Shown here: piece by piece, positions 1 to 5,854 of the stretch
Layout of the letters: each line of letters begins with the position of its first letter
How positions within the stretch are numbered: position 1 is the stretch's first letter
Origin: a virus
Virus record (IMG/VR): IMGVR_UViG_3300028393_003326
Span: 1 to 26,071 of that record
Length of the DNA: 26,071 nt
Reading direction: 5' to 3' (one strand)
The notes under the pieces: model-generated
Database searches by the model: none
Told to the model about the DNA's origin: nothing
Seen by the model: only the letters and a program-made list of their open reading frames with translations
Position numbers and translations under genes: made by a program

Positions 1-1
1 T

Positions 2-412
2 TTGAATAATACGATAGATGCGAATAATACATGGGCATTTTATCAAGCAAAAAGTATTAAAGGTACATTAGCCGAAATGGCATATGAAGATGCTGAAAGA
101 ATACACGATAAAAAGAAAACCGAAGCTTTAAAATCAAAAATACAAAGATATGAATCCGATCCCGTAACAGGAGAAGGTAAAAAAGAATTAATGGCCAAAG
201 CACGTAAGCTGGAAGCAGATCGTGCTGTAGCAAAAAGTCGTAGTCCATGGTATACTTATGCAGGGTCATTGTTACAAATTGCGATTGTTCTATTAACAGC
301 AAGTATATTAGCTGTTAATAATAGATTATACTGGGCAAGCCTAGGAGTAGGCGCTTTTGCTATGTTATTGATGAGCCAAGCTGTATGGTTATGGATTCCT
401 TTAATGCTATAA
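2..412 (+). CDS. DUF4337-like membrane protein (5' partial)
   Basis: The frame is open from the left edge, and only a TTG near the edge could serve as a start, so the true start is probably upstream of the window. The visible 136 residues begin with a segment (NNTWAFYQAKSIKGTL) typical of the DUF4337 family of small membrane proteins. A charged helical stretch rich in Lys, Glu and Arg follows (about residues 25-80). Two hydrophobic segments (about 85-105 and 109-134) then form a C-terminal membrane hairpin. The stop codon TAA is followed at once by the ATG of the next gene, so the two are probably translationally coupled. Function is unknown. The family call rests on the N-terminal motif plus the layout of long helix then two TM segments; moderately sure. 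Confidence 0.65.
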   Translation: MNNTIDANNTWAFYQAKSIKGTLAEMAYEDAERIHDKKKTEALKSKIQRYESDPVTGEGKKELMAKARKLEADRAVAKSRSPWYTYAGSLLQIAIVLLTASILAVNNRLYWASLGVGAFAMLLMSQAVWLWIPLML

Positions 413-1234
413 ATGGATCCATTAACACTATTTGCTCTTTGCAATGGTGCGGTAGCAGCGGTAAAAAAAGGATGTCAATTATATAAAGACATCAAAAGTG
501 CTGCTGGTGATGTGAAAGGCGTACTTAAAGATCTTGATGATCAGTTCCATAAAAAGTATGAGGGGAAAGCCGCGCCCCCTGAAGCTAAAAAACAATTGGC
601 AGAAGAAAAAGCTCGTGTTACTGAACTAAATAAACGCAGCGAAGAAACATCAAATCTTTATGCAGAAATCGGCGACTATCTTGGACAATACTATGACAAC
701 TATTTTAAATGTCTAGCAGTACTGGAAGACGAGGAAACACGCAGTGCAACTGAAGTTTATACTGGCGGAGATAGTTTAGCAAAGCGCGCATTAAAAAGAG
801 TTCTAATGCAAAAACAATTAGAACAAATGGGTAAAGAATTGCGCGAGCTAATGATATACCAAAGTCCTCCAGAACTAGGCGCTCTCTTTACTGAAGTAGA
901 GGGTATGACTAGAAAATTAGGCGCACAACAAAAAATTCTAGTAACAAAAGAAATAGAAAAATCTAGACTTCGTAAACAAAGAATGACAATATATCAGTTT
1001 GAAATAGCAATTGGTGTTTTTAGTATAATATTTGTATTTTTTACGATGATGATGTTTATGTATATTGCCCATGATGCAAAACGGAGATGGGACAATCTAG
1101 ATGATAAACCCTATCAAAAAAGATTAGAAGCAGTTAGACGACAAGAATGGTACGACCATAAGCGCAAATTACAAGAATATGAGGATTACCTATATTTAAA
1201 AAATTCTCAAAAGGAAAATGAAACCAACAACTAA
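413..1234 (+). CDS. Coiled-coil protein with one transmembrane segment, unknown function
   Basis: A 273-residue protein that I do not recognise beyond a general likeness to hypothetical proteins of marine T4-like phages. Residues 1-40 are mildly hydrophobic, then low-complexity charged helix dominates (about 40-190), probably coiled coil. A single strong membrane segment lies at about 195-219 (IAIGVFSIIFVFFTMMMFMY) and is followed by a highly charged C-terminal tail rich in Arg, Lys, Asp and Tyr. The ATG directly abuts the previous stop and has no convincing Shine-Dalgarno sequence, so translation is probably coupled. The tail overlaps the next gene by 17 nt. The layout suggests a membrane-anchored protein exposed mostly on one side; no enzymatic motif was seen. 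Confidence 0.8.
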   Translation: MDPLTLFALCNGAVAAVKKGCQLYKDIKSAAGDVKGVLKDLDDQFHKKYEGKAAPPEAKKQLAEEKARVTELNKRSEETSNLYAEIGDYLGQYYDNYFKCLAVLEDEETRSATEVYTGGDSLAKRALKRVLMQKQLEQMGKELRELMIYQSPPELGALFTEVEGMTRKLGAQQKILVTKEIEKSRLRKQRMTIYQFEIAIGVFSIIFVFFTMMMFMYIAHDAKRRWDNLDDKPYQKRLEAVRRQEWYDHKRKLQEYEDYLYLKNSQKENETNN

Positions 1235-1562
1235 AACCTTTTTAATAGTTGTGAGTTGTTTTGCAGGAATATTCATAGTCCCAGGAATTTTAGTATTATT
1301 ACATAATTATATAAGTGCAATAATTTTTGCATCTGCAACTATTGCATGCTTTGCTTTGGTTGGTTATTATGCATATCACGATTTATTACCAGTAATTAGA
1401 CAACATGAAATAGAAGAAGAACAAATGCTACATAGATTTCATAGTAACAAACAAATACTTGCAAGGTACAAAGCATTTAGAAGGTATTTTGACGGCGACA
1501 TTAATTTAAAAGAATTAGAAAACTCGATTGAAAAACATAGTATATTCAACAGTAAAAATTAA
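1218..1562 (+). CDS. Small two-TM membrane protein, unknown function
   Basis: A 114-residue protein starting at an ATG preceded by AAGGA (1211-1215), a good ribosome-binding site inside the end of the upstream gene. Two hydrophobic segments at about residues 7-28 and 33-54 form a membrane hairpin. A soluble C-terminal half follows, rich in Glu, His, Lys and Arg and predicted helical. No family is recognised. Position in a run of small membrane-protein genes on the plus strand suggests joint expression with its neighbours. Confidence 0.75.
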   Translation: MKPTTKTFLIVVSCFAGIFIVPGILVLLHNYISAIIFASATIACFALVGYYAYHDLLPVIRQHEIEEEQMLHRFHSNKQILARYKAFRRYFDGDINLKELENSIEKHSIFNSKN

Positions 1563-1579
1563 TTTTAAAGAAGGGCATC

Positions 1580-1729
1580 ATGCCAATAAAAAGCGCATCA
1601 AAATTATGGGTGTGGCTTGAAAAAGTAAATACAGTAAAATTTATGATCGGATCTGTACTTATTGCTACAATGGCAGCAGTAATAGCATTGACAATAGTTT
1701 GGTTTGTAACTGATCCAACTCGTTACTAA
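1580..1729 (+). CDS. Very small one-TM protein (49 aa)
   Basis: A 49-codon frame starting MPIKSASKLW and ending VTDPTRY. The ATG follows AAGAAGGG closely, a good ribosome-binding site. Residues about 21-43 form one hydrophobic membrane segment; the N-terminal part is basic and amphipathic. The gene fits exactly between its neighbours, 17 nt after one and 3 nt before the next. It has no homologue I can name. Single-TM micro-proteins are common in phage operons, but the role here is unknown. Confidence 0.65.
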   Translation: MPIKSASKLWVWLEKVNTVKFMIGSVLIATMAAVIALTIVWFVTDPTRY

Positions 1730-1732
1730 ATT

Positions 1733-2026
1733 ATGATTAGTAAAAAAACACTTATGGGCATTGCTGCAGTTTCTACGGCAGTTGCTCCTTTGGTTTCAAA
1801 TTTTGATTTTGATCTTAGAATGGCAGTAACATCTAAAGAAAGATCGTATGTAGTTGTGGAAACTGCATGCGATCTTACAAGTAAAAAATCCTCAGGCGGT
1901 CTTTTAGTATGCGATTATAAATGCAGGGATGGGGATAAAAGTCATGTAAATAGAACTTACTATAATAATTCTAGTTTTTGCCCTGCAACTATAACTGAAC
2001 GAATAAAATTAACTAAAAGAAATTAA
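1733..2026 (+). CDS. Small exported-type Cys-containing protein
   Basis: A 97-residue protein. Its N-terminus looks like a short signal peptide or anchor: two lysines, then a small-residue hydrophobic stretch (about residues 7-22). The rest is polar with four cysteines in a CDL...CDYKC...FC pattern, suggestive of two disulfides if exported. The ATG starts 3 nt after the previous stop without a clear Shine-Dalgarno sequence, so coupling is likely. The stop codon overlaps the stop of the convergent gene on the other strand. No function is recognised; expression outside the cytoplasm is inference. Confidence 0.65.
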   Translation: MISKKTLMGIAAVSTAVAPLVSNFDFDLRMAVTSKERSYVVVETACDLTSKKSSGGLLVCDYKCRDGDKSHVNRTYYNNSSFCPATITERIKLTKRN

Positions 2027-2355
2027 TTCTGTACAATATTTAGTGATGCATGATTCGGAGACATTGCAGATTGCTCCGAAACTATTTGAATACCTGATCC
2101 GAAAATAGATTGGTATTGATTGTAAACAGAATCTTCTAATTCCGCTTCCCAAATAACTGCTCTTTCATCTATTGTAATAGTATGATCTTTAGCGTAACCT
2201 GCGTATGGGATCAATGCCATGGAATGTTGATCAGGCGTAGACTTAGATGAAATTAACATAACAGCACACGGGCGTGTTACTTCAATCTTTGTTTCTGAGT
2301 ATTTTAATTGTCCGATGATTTCTTCACCAGTAACAAGTTTGAGTATTTTAATCAT
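2023..2355 (-). CDS. Sm-like small phage protein
   Basis: A 110-residue protein beginning MIKILKLVTGEEIIGQL. The pattern of a short beta strand with K-L-x-T-G-E-E-I-I-G, then a P-rich strand region and a conserved late IPYAGYAKD segment, resembles Sm/LSM-fold small proteins found in marine T4-like phages. The ATG at 2355 is preceded by AGGAA at suitable spacing, and that site lies in the last codons of the upstream gene. A longer frame reaching 2385 lacks such a site and would overlap that gene, so I rejected it. RNA binding is possible for this fold but unproven here. The stop overlaps that of the convergent plus-strand gene. Confidence 0.65.
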   Translation of the reverse strand: MIKILKLVTGEEIIGQLKYSETKIEVTRPCAVMLISSKSTPDQHSMALIPYAGYAKDHTITIDERAVIWEAELEDSVYNQYQSIFGSGIQIVSEQSAMSPNHASLNIVQN

Positions 2356-2356
2356 T

Positions 2357-2635
2357 TTATTTCCTATTATTTTGTTGGTAGGCATCCCAACCAGCCTGAA
2401 ACCAATCTATACCAAAAGGATTATATAACTTTTCTAATTTGGTATCCATAAATGTTTTAGTCAATTCGGACGTCACTTCTAATTGCGTTTCTAGTGCACT
2501 ATGTAAAAATGCACCTTGTGTATCTACATATTTTGTCCAAGACTTTTTAAGATTTGGATTCTTTATGTATTTTTCAATAAACTGTTTCTTGCCATTTTGT
2601 ATTGAGTCTATAGTTAGATTTACTGGATCTAGCAT
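2357..2635 (-). CDS. Phasin-like small helical protein, unknown function
   Basis: A 92-residue, mostly helical protein with an ATG preceded by AGGAAATAAA, a good ribosome-binding site. The sequence has amphipathic helices and a phasin-like flavour (FIEKYIKNPNLKKSW, then a TQGAFLHSALETQLEVTSEL-type helix). The C-terminus is aromatic (FGIDWFQAGWDAYQ). It stops one nucleotide before the next gene, whose ribosome-binding site it contains. The gene sits just downstream of the hairpin that follows hsp20, so it may be transcribed by readthrough or from its own promoter. The phasin comparison concerns shape only; function is unknown. Confidence 0.6.
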   Translation of the reverse strand: MLDPVNLTIDSIQNGKKQFIEKYIKNPNLKKSWTKYVDTQGAFLHSALETQLEVTSELTKTFMDTKLEKLYNPFGIDWFQAGWDAYQQNNRK

Positions 2636-2654
2636 TTTATTTCCTTTATTTTAA

Positions 2655-2672
2655 ATGGGGCCGAAGCCCCAT
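2655..2672 (-). terminator. UUCG-tetraloop hairpin terminator after hsp20
   Basis: A perfect 7-bp inverted repeat, ATGGGGC/GCCCCAT, encloses a 4-nt loop. Read on the minus strand the loop is TTCG closed by C-G, the exceptionally stable cUUCGg tetraloop used in many phage terminators. It begins 4 nt beyond the hsp20 stop. The following bases (TTAAAATAAAGG) give only a weak U-tract, so termination may be partial. Confidence 0.7.
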
Positions 2673-2675
2673 GGA

Positions 2676-3179
2676 TTATAGTACCCTAGATTCAGGATCT
2701 TCTGAAAGTAATTGTCTTTTAGCCTTAGTTTTTACTTCAGCTTCAGAATCTTTTACTTCAATTTTTTTTGGCTTCTTATGTTCAGGAATAATACGCTCCA
2801 AGAAAACTTTTAGCATGCCATTCATTATAGCTGCATCTTTTACTTCAACGGTGTCTTCTAAAGCAAAAGTTCTTGTGAATGCGCGATTAGCAATTCCTTT
2901 AAATAAGAATGAGTCATCAGCGTCTTCATTATGTACATTACCTTTGACAATCATCTTGCCATCAGCTAATTCAATTTCAATATCCTGTTTAGCAAAACCA
3001 GCAACAGCCAATTCGATAACGTAAGTGTTATCGCCTGTTTTCTTGATATTGTATGGAGGATAGTTTGGGATTGCCTTTGTTAGATCATCATGGATCTTTG
3101 ATAGGCGATTGAATTGATCATCAAACCCTACAAAAAATCTATCAAAATCTTTAGGCAGGTTATTTAAAAAATATGTCAT
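2676..3179 (-). CDS. hsp20: Hsp20 small heat-shock protein (alpha-crystallin family)
   Basis: A 167-residue ATP-independent chaperone that would hold unfolded proteins during infection. The alpha-crystallin domain spans about residues 42-132: it opens with PPYNIKKTGDNTYVIELAVAG, includes AFTRTFALEDTVEV, and ends with the NGMLKVFLERIIPE strand typical of IbpA-like proteins. A short helical N-terminus and a charged C-terminal tail flank it. The ATG at 3179 has a strong GGAG site upstream; the longer frame to 3260 would run through a hairpin and lacks support. Hsp20 is a common gene of marine T4-like phages. It lies between two UUCG hairpins, so its expression may be separate from regA and from the two small genes downstream. 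Confidence 0.95.
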   Translation of the reverse strand: MTYFLNNLPKDFDRFFVGFDDQFNRLSKIHDDLTKAIPNYPPYNIKKTGDNTYVIELAVAGFAKQDIEIELADGKMIVKGNVHNEDADDSFLFKGIANRAFTRTFALEDTVEVKDAAIMNGMLKVFLERIIPEHKKPKKIEVKDSEAEVKTKAKRQLLSEDPESRVL

Positions 3180-3210
3180 TGTGTGCTCCTTAATTAAGCG
3201 AGTTAATAAT

Positions 3211-3229
3211 GCTACCCCGAAGGCGTAGC
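3211..3229 (-). terminator. UUCG hairpin between regA and hsp20
   Basis: On the minus strand the bases fold as GCTAC-(bulged G)-CC, loop TTCG, GG-GTAGC, again a cUUCGg-type loop. It lies in the 105-nt gap between regA and hsp20, the longest gap in the window. ATTATTAA follows, a weak U-rich run. It could end regA-operon transcripts or act as a 5' leader structure for hsp20. No convincing promoter fits in the 31 nt between it and the hsp20 start. Confidence 0.5.
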
Positions 3230-3247
3230 GTTTAGTGACGGTTTTAT

Positions 3248-3270
3248 TGGGATCCGTCAACCCTATCCCA
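3248..3270. repeat. Short inverted repeat in the regA-hsp20 gap
   Basis: TGGGAT at 3248-3253 is repeated inverted as ATCCCA at 3265-3270, with an 11-nt loop. It lies just after the regA stop on the minus strand, next to the UUCG hairpin. It may be a second stem in the same non-coding leader. A 6-bp stem of this kind can arise by chance. Confidence 0.3.
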
Positions 3271-3284
3271 TCCCTGAGATATAA

Positions 3285-3719
3285 TTATTTATTGCCAGAT
3301 GATAACTTTTTCTTACCAATGTTATACTTTGTTTCAAGCATCCACTCATTTTTCTCTTTGTGAGAAATCACTTTGATTTGTGAAAGTGGTGCATAATCAG
3401 TAAAATAATCTGGGTCGTTAATTTTAATTAATCCCCAATCCACTAGCAACTTAGCAATCGTGTTTCTTCTCTGTAAGTCATTATCTGATAGATCAGCGGT
3501 CTTCCCATCTAAGGCAAAGAGCTCTTTGAAATGAACTATAAAATAATGTCCTTGTTTGTGTAGTATATGGCAAGATTGAAATAGTGTTTTATCTTTTCTG
3601 GATGCCACACCGATTCGTGTTAGAGTTTCTCTTACCTTTAAAAAATCGTCGGGTTCTGTTAGTATTACTTCCAAGGGTTTATACCCCGGATAGTTTATAC
3701 TTATCATTTCAGTACTCAT
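3285..3719 (-). CDS. regA: RegA translational repressor
   Basis: A 144-residue homologue of T4 RegA, an RNA-binding protein that blocks translation of early phage mRNAs, including gp44, gp45 and its own, by covering their start sites. Family landmarks are PDDFLKVRETLTRIG (about residues 23-37), LFQSCHILHKQGHYFIVHFK (46-65), the acidic LSDNDLQRRNTIAKLL segment, LVDWGLI, and the C-terminal WMLETKYNIG. It is longer than T4's 122 residues owing to extra N-terminal and loop residues. The ATG at 3719 is preferred to a GTG nine bases upstream; it overlaps the gp62 end by 11 nt with AGGTGG ahead of it. Order 45-44-62-regA matches T4. Confidence 0.95.
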   Translation of the reverse strand: MSTEMISINYPGYKPLEVILTEPDDFLKVRETLTRIGVASRKDKTLFQSCHILHKQGHYFIVHFKELFALDGKTADLSDNDLQRRNTIAKLLVDWGLIKINDPDYFTDYAPLSQIKVISHKEKNEWMLETKYNIGKKKLSSGNK

Positions 3720-4152
3720 TCCTGCCACCTTTTGTTATTTTTCTTTTCATATCGTCAATAATCTTATCATCTAGAAGTGGGAGTACTTGCTTAGCTTTTT
3801 CTGTGCTGTAGCCATAGTATTCTTTTATAACTTCCAAATCATTGATTTTCTCAGCCTTGATCCATTTATTGAATCTCTTCTTAGGCCTAATAATATTTAT
3901 AAGAAAGTGAAATTGAAGGATCTTATCCAAATGGGGACGAGAGTTCATTTCATTGGCGGGGATTATTGTATCTGGCCCATAGGATAAACCCTTATTAATA
4001 ATATAGGGGTTATATTGTTTCTCAGACCAATCATCTACTATTAAATTTTCCTTACTGTGATGGATTGCATTAATAAAATCAAAGGGCGAAATCGCAGGAG
4101 CCTTATAAGGAACTTCCTCTATTTTTTCTACAGGTGTTCCAAACAAATTCAT
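3709..4152 (-). CDS. gp62: Clamp-loader small subunit gp62
   Basis: A 147-residue protein in the T4 gene 62 position, directly upstream of regA. It matches the marine T4-like version of the small clamp-loader subunit, with landmarks SPFDFINAIHHSK, YNPYIINKGLSYGPDTI, ANEMN, FHFLINIIRPKKRFNKWIKA and YYGYS. It would pair with four gp44 subunits to load the gp45 clamp on DNA. It is shorter than T4 gp62 (187 residues), as is usual for this branch. It overlaps the membrane-protein gene upstream by 4 nt and regA downstream by 11 nt, so translation is tightly coupled. Assignment relies on motif memory plus gene order. Confidence 0.9.
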   Translation of the reverse strand: MNLFGTPVEKIEEVPYKAPAISPFDFINAIHHSKENLIVDDWSEKQYNPYIINKGLSYGPDTIIPANEMNSRPHLDKILQFHFLINIIRPKKRFNKWIKAEKINDLEVIKEYYGYSTEKAKQVLPLLDDKIIDDMKRKITKGGRNEY

Positions 4153-4436
4153 AGTACCATCCTTAATAAGCCTATGGTATCTATTGCAACTAACAATAAG
4201 TAGTTAGCCAACATTCCAAATGATTTCCTAGTATAAGCAGCCCAAGAATAGATAGCACAACCACAAATCCATATAGGATATAATATAAGCAAAGGAGGAT
4301 TGGGAACCGTGAATGCCATTGTGATAGAGCACCCAATAGATATACCCCAAGCAAGACACTCCAGCATAAACCTATTAGAATTAGTCCGCCAGTCATCTCT
4401 TATCCATTCTAAAGTTGGTCTAAATAGTTCAATCAT
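4149..4436 (-). CDS. Small three-TM membrane protein inside the clamp-loader operon
   Basis: A 95-residue protein with a polar N-terminus (MIELFRPTLEWIRDDWRTNS) and three hydrophobic segments at about residues 24-43, 47-68 and 73-93. It shares ATGA overlaps of 4 nt with gp44 upstream and with gp62 downstream, so it is translated between the two subunits of one enzyme complex. In T4 the genes 44 and 62 are adjacent, so this is an insertion relative to T4. I know of no function. A role in placing the replisome near the membrane or in nucleoside or ion transport is possible but unsupported. Confidence 0.8.
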   Translation of the reverse strand: MIELFRPTLEWIRDDWRTNSNRFMLECLAWGISIGCSITMAFTVPNPPLLILYPIWICGCAIYSWAAYTRKSFGMLANYLLLVAIDTIGLLRMVL

Positions 4437-5374
4437 TTAAATTCCACCGCTGCCATAATCTCAGTTAGACATGCTACAAGATTAATTTCTTGATCTGCAC
4501 AAAATGCTGCCTTATACTGATAATCTGCAAGTAATAAGATTAACTGTGGAACTTGTTTAACTTGATCCGTCAATGTGTCGTACAACTTTCTAAAGATAGT
4601 TCCAGAATCATTGTCAATATTATTAACAACCCATGTACGCATCTTTTTCCAATCTCCATCTTTTAAAGAAGAGACAAGTTCCTGCATATTGGATTCGCCT
4701 AAATTAACAAAGATACCTTCGTCAATTTTACCCGAGGCTGAGTATCTCTGCAATTCATTTAAGACACGTCTGTAATCAGGGAAATGCTTTTCAATTACCT
4801 TTGCGATTACTTTACCATCTGCCTCAATTTTTTCGATAGACATAATCTCAGTAACACGCTTAAAGAATGCTGCCGCAATCTTAGGCTTATCTGCTTTAGG
4901 TAATTTAAATTCAATAACCGCAGTACGAGAATGAAGCGGAGGAATTATTCTATTCTTAAAGTTACAAGTAAGAATAAATCTACAATTAGATGAGAACTCT
5001 TCTATAAATGCTCTTAATGCAGGTTGTGTGGAGTTAGGATTAAGATAGTCCGCCTCATCTAAAATTACAACCTTTGGCTTACCGCTGAATGATACGGTAG
5101 ATGCAAACTGTTTAATCTTTGTACGAAGAACATCAATACCAGATTCTTCCGATCCGTTAATAATAAGATAATCTGTTTCTAATTCTTCGCATAATGCTCG
5201 AGCAACTGTGGTCTTGCCCATGCCCGCACCACCACATAATAGCATGTTCTGAATCTCACCCTTAGACAACATCTCTTGAAAGATGTTCTTTTGATCTGCG
5301 GGTAAGATGCAGTCATCTAGTTTGCGAGGGCGATATTTCTCAACCCATAAAAATTCATTTTCACGATATTCCAT
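4433..5374 (-). CDS. gp44: Clamp-loader large subunit gp44 (AAA+ ATPase)
   Basis: A 313-residue AAA+ ATPase of the replication factor C type, the homologue of T4 gp44 (319 residues). It hydrolyses ATP to open and load the gp45 ring. Visible landmarks are WVEKYRPRKLDDCILP (10-25), Walker A GGAGMGKT (48-55), Walker B VVILDEAD (102-109), sensor 1 TCN (136-138) and the arginine-finger region PPLHSR (145-150). The C-terminal collar contains HFPDYRRVLNELQRYS. The ATG is preceded by GAGG in a sequence closely resembling the T4 gene 44 RegA site. It overlaps the next gene by 4 nt. Confidence 0.97.
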   Translation of the reverse strand: MEYRENEFLWVEKYRPRKLDDCILPADQKNIFQEMLSKGEIQNMLLCGGAGMGKTTVARALCEELETDYLIINGSEESGIDVLRTKIKQFASTVSFSGKPKVVILDEADYLNPNSTQPALRAFIEEFSSNCRFILTCNFKNRIIPPLHSRTAVIEFKLPKADKPKIAAAFFKRVTEIMSIEKIEADGKVIAKVIEKHFPDYRRVLNELQRYSASGKIDEGIFVNLGESNMQELVSSLKDGDWKKMRTWVVNNIDNDSGTIFRKLYDTLTDQVKQVPQLILLLADYQYKAAFCADQEINLVACLTEIMAAVEFK

Positions 5375-5386
5375 AATAACCTCATA
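5371..5386 (-). promoter_or_regulatory. Ribosome-binding site and likely RegA operator of gp44
   Basis: The minus-strand sequence TATGAGGTTATTATGG spans the gp44 Shine-Dalgarno (GAGG), a 5-nt spacer and the start codon. It closely resembles the T4 gene 44 initiation region as I recall it (AATGAGGAAATTATGA), the best-studied RegA target. Since regA is encoded two genes downstream, repression of gp44 translation at this site is likely. This is inference from similarity; binding was not shown. Confidence 0.5.
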
Positions 5387-5389
5387 ATA

Positions 5390-5689
5390 TTAATTTTTTT
5401 TCCACTTCATACCCAAAGACCAATAAATTAATCTTTTAATAATATTTGGTCTGTTCTTAGATCGAATAGTTATTGGAGCTTGATCTAGATCAATAATAAA
5501 AGATGAAGTAGCAGCACTACCAATAGTATAAAATGCATTCGTACCATTAGCCCAACAATCAATTCGATTACCTACGTAAAGTGATTCTTTTCTCTTATTT
5601 TCTTCGTAATCTAAACAGGGTTTAAAATCTAACCCTAACAAAATTTGTTCCGTTAGGGGATAGAAATAGTCAATCTCAAACTGTTGCAT
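5390..5689 (-). CDS. Small phage protein of unknown function
   Basis: A 99-residue protein beginning MQQFEIDYFYPLTEQ, with a mixed sequence that has aromatic and basic patches and ends SLGMKWKKN. The open frame reaches 5803, but that upstream part is the out-of-frame shadow of the 58-codon gene that overlaps it, so I chose the ATG at 5689, which overlaps that gene by 14 nt. No strong ribosome-binding site is seen, which fits coupled translation. It sits between gp45 and gp44. No motif or family was recognised. Confidence 0.6.
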   Translation of the reverse strand: MQQFEIDYFYPLTEQILLGLDFKPCLDYEENKRKESLYVGNRIDCWANGTNAFYTIGSAATSSFIIDLDQAPITIRSKNRPNIIKRLIYWSLGMKWKKN

Positions 5690-5852
5690 CTGGGACAGTA
5701 GTAATTTCTTTAATACGTTGTTCCAATACGTTAATTGCAGTATTAAAATGTCCCGTGCCTTCTTCAGAGGGTTTGTAATACCGTCGAAGAGTTTCAATTT
5801 CATTCATTAAAACTGCAACATATTCTTCTCTAGATGTTTGAAAAGTGTTCAT
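5676..5852 (-). CDS. Small helical phage protein (58 aa) next to gp45
   Basis: A 58-codon frame that starts MNTFQTSREEYVAVLMNEIE, continues with LRRYYKPSEEGTGHFNTAIN and ends at TGA after DATV. The composition is protein-like (charged, amphipathic helices, heptad spacing), unlike the low-quality translation of the overlapping frame. It starts 2 nt after the gp45 stop and overlaps the next gene by 14 nt, so it fills the gap exactly. Similar short proteins occur near gp45 in marine T4-like phages as far as I recall. Function is unknown. Confidence 0.7.
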   Translation of the reverse strand: MNTFQTSREEYVAVLMNEIETLRRYYKPSEEGTGHFNTAINVLEQRIKEITTVPDATV

Positions 5853-5854
5853 AA

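Noticed and set aside
57-302. 81-codon open frame on the minus strand
   Set aside because: It lies opposite the DUF4337-like gene and has an unlikely hydrophobic composition.
2671-3024. 117-codon open frame on the plus strand
   Set aside because: It is the antisense shadow of hsp20; the Ser/Phe-rich translation is typical of a reverse-strand frame, and no ribosome-binding site is present.
3231-3260. TTGACG plus a weak CACTAA 17 nt later on the minus strand, a possible sigma-70 promoter for hsp20
   Set aside because: The -10 element matches poorly and the spacing may be coincidental; it also overlaps an inverted repeat.
3894-3901. TATAAATA, a match to the T4 late-promoter core, on the minus strand inside gp62
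   Set aside because: In DNA this AT-rich about six such 8-mers are expected by chance over both strands, and this one lies within a coding gene far from the next start.
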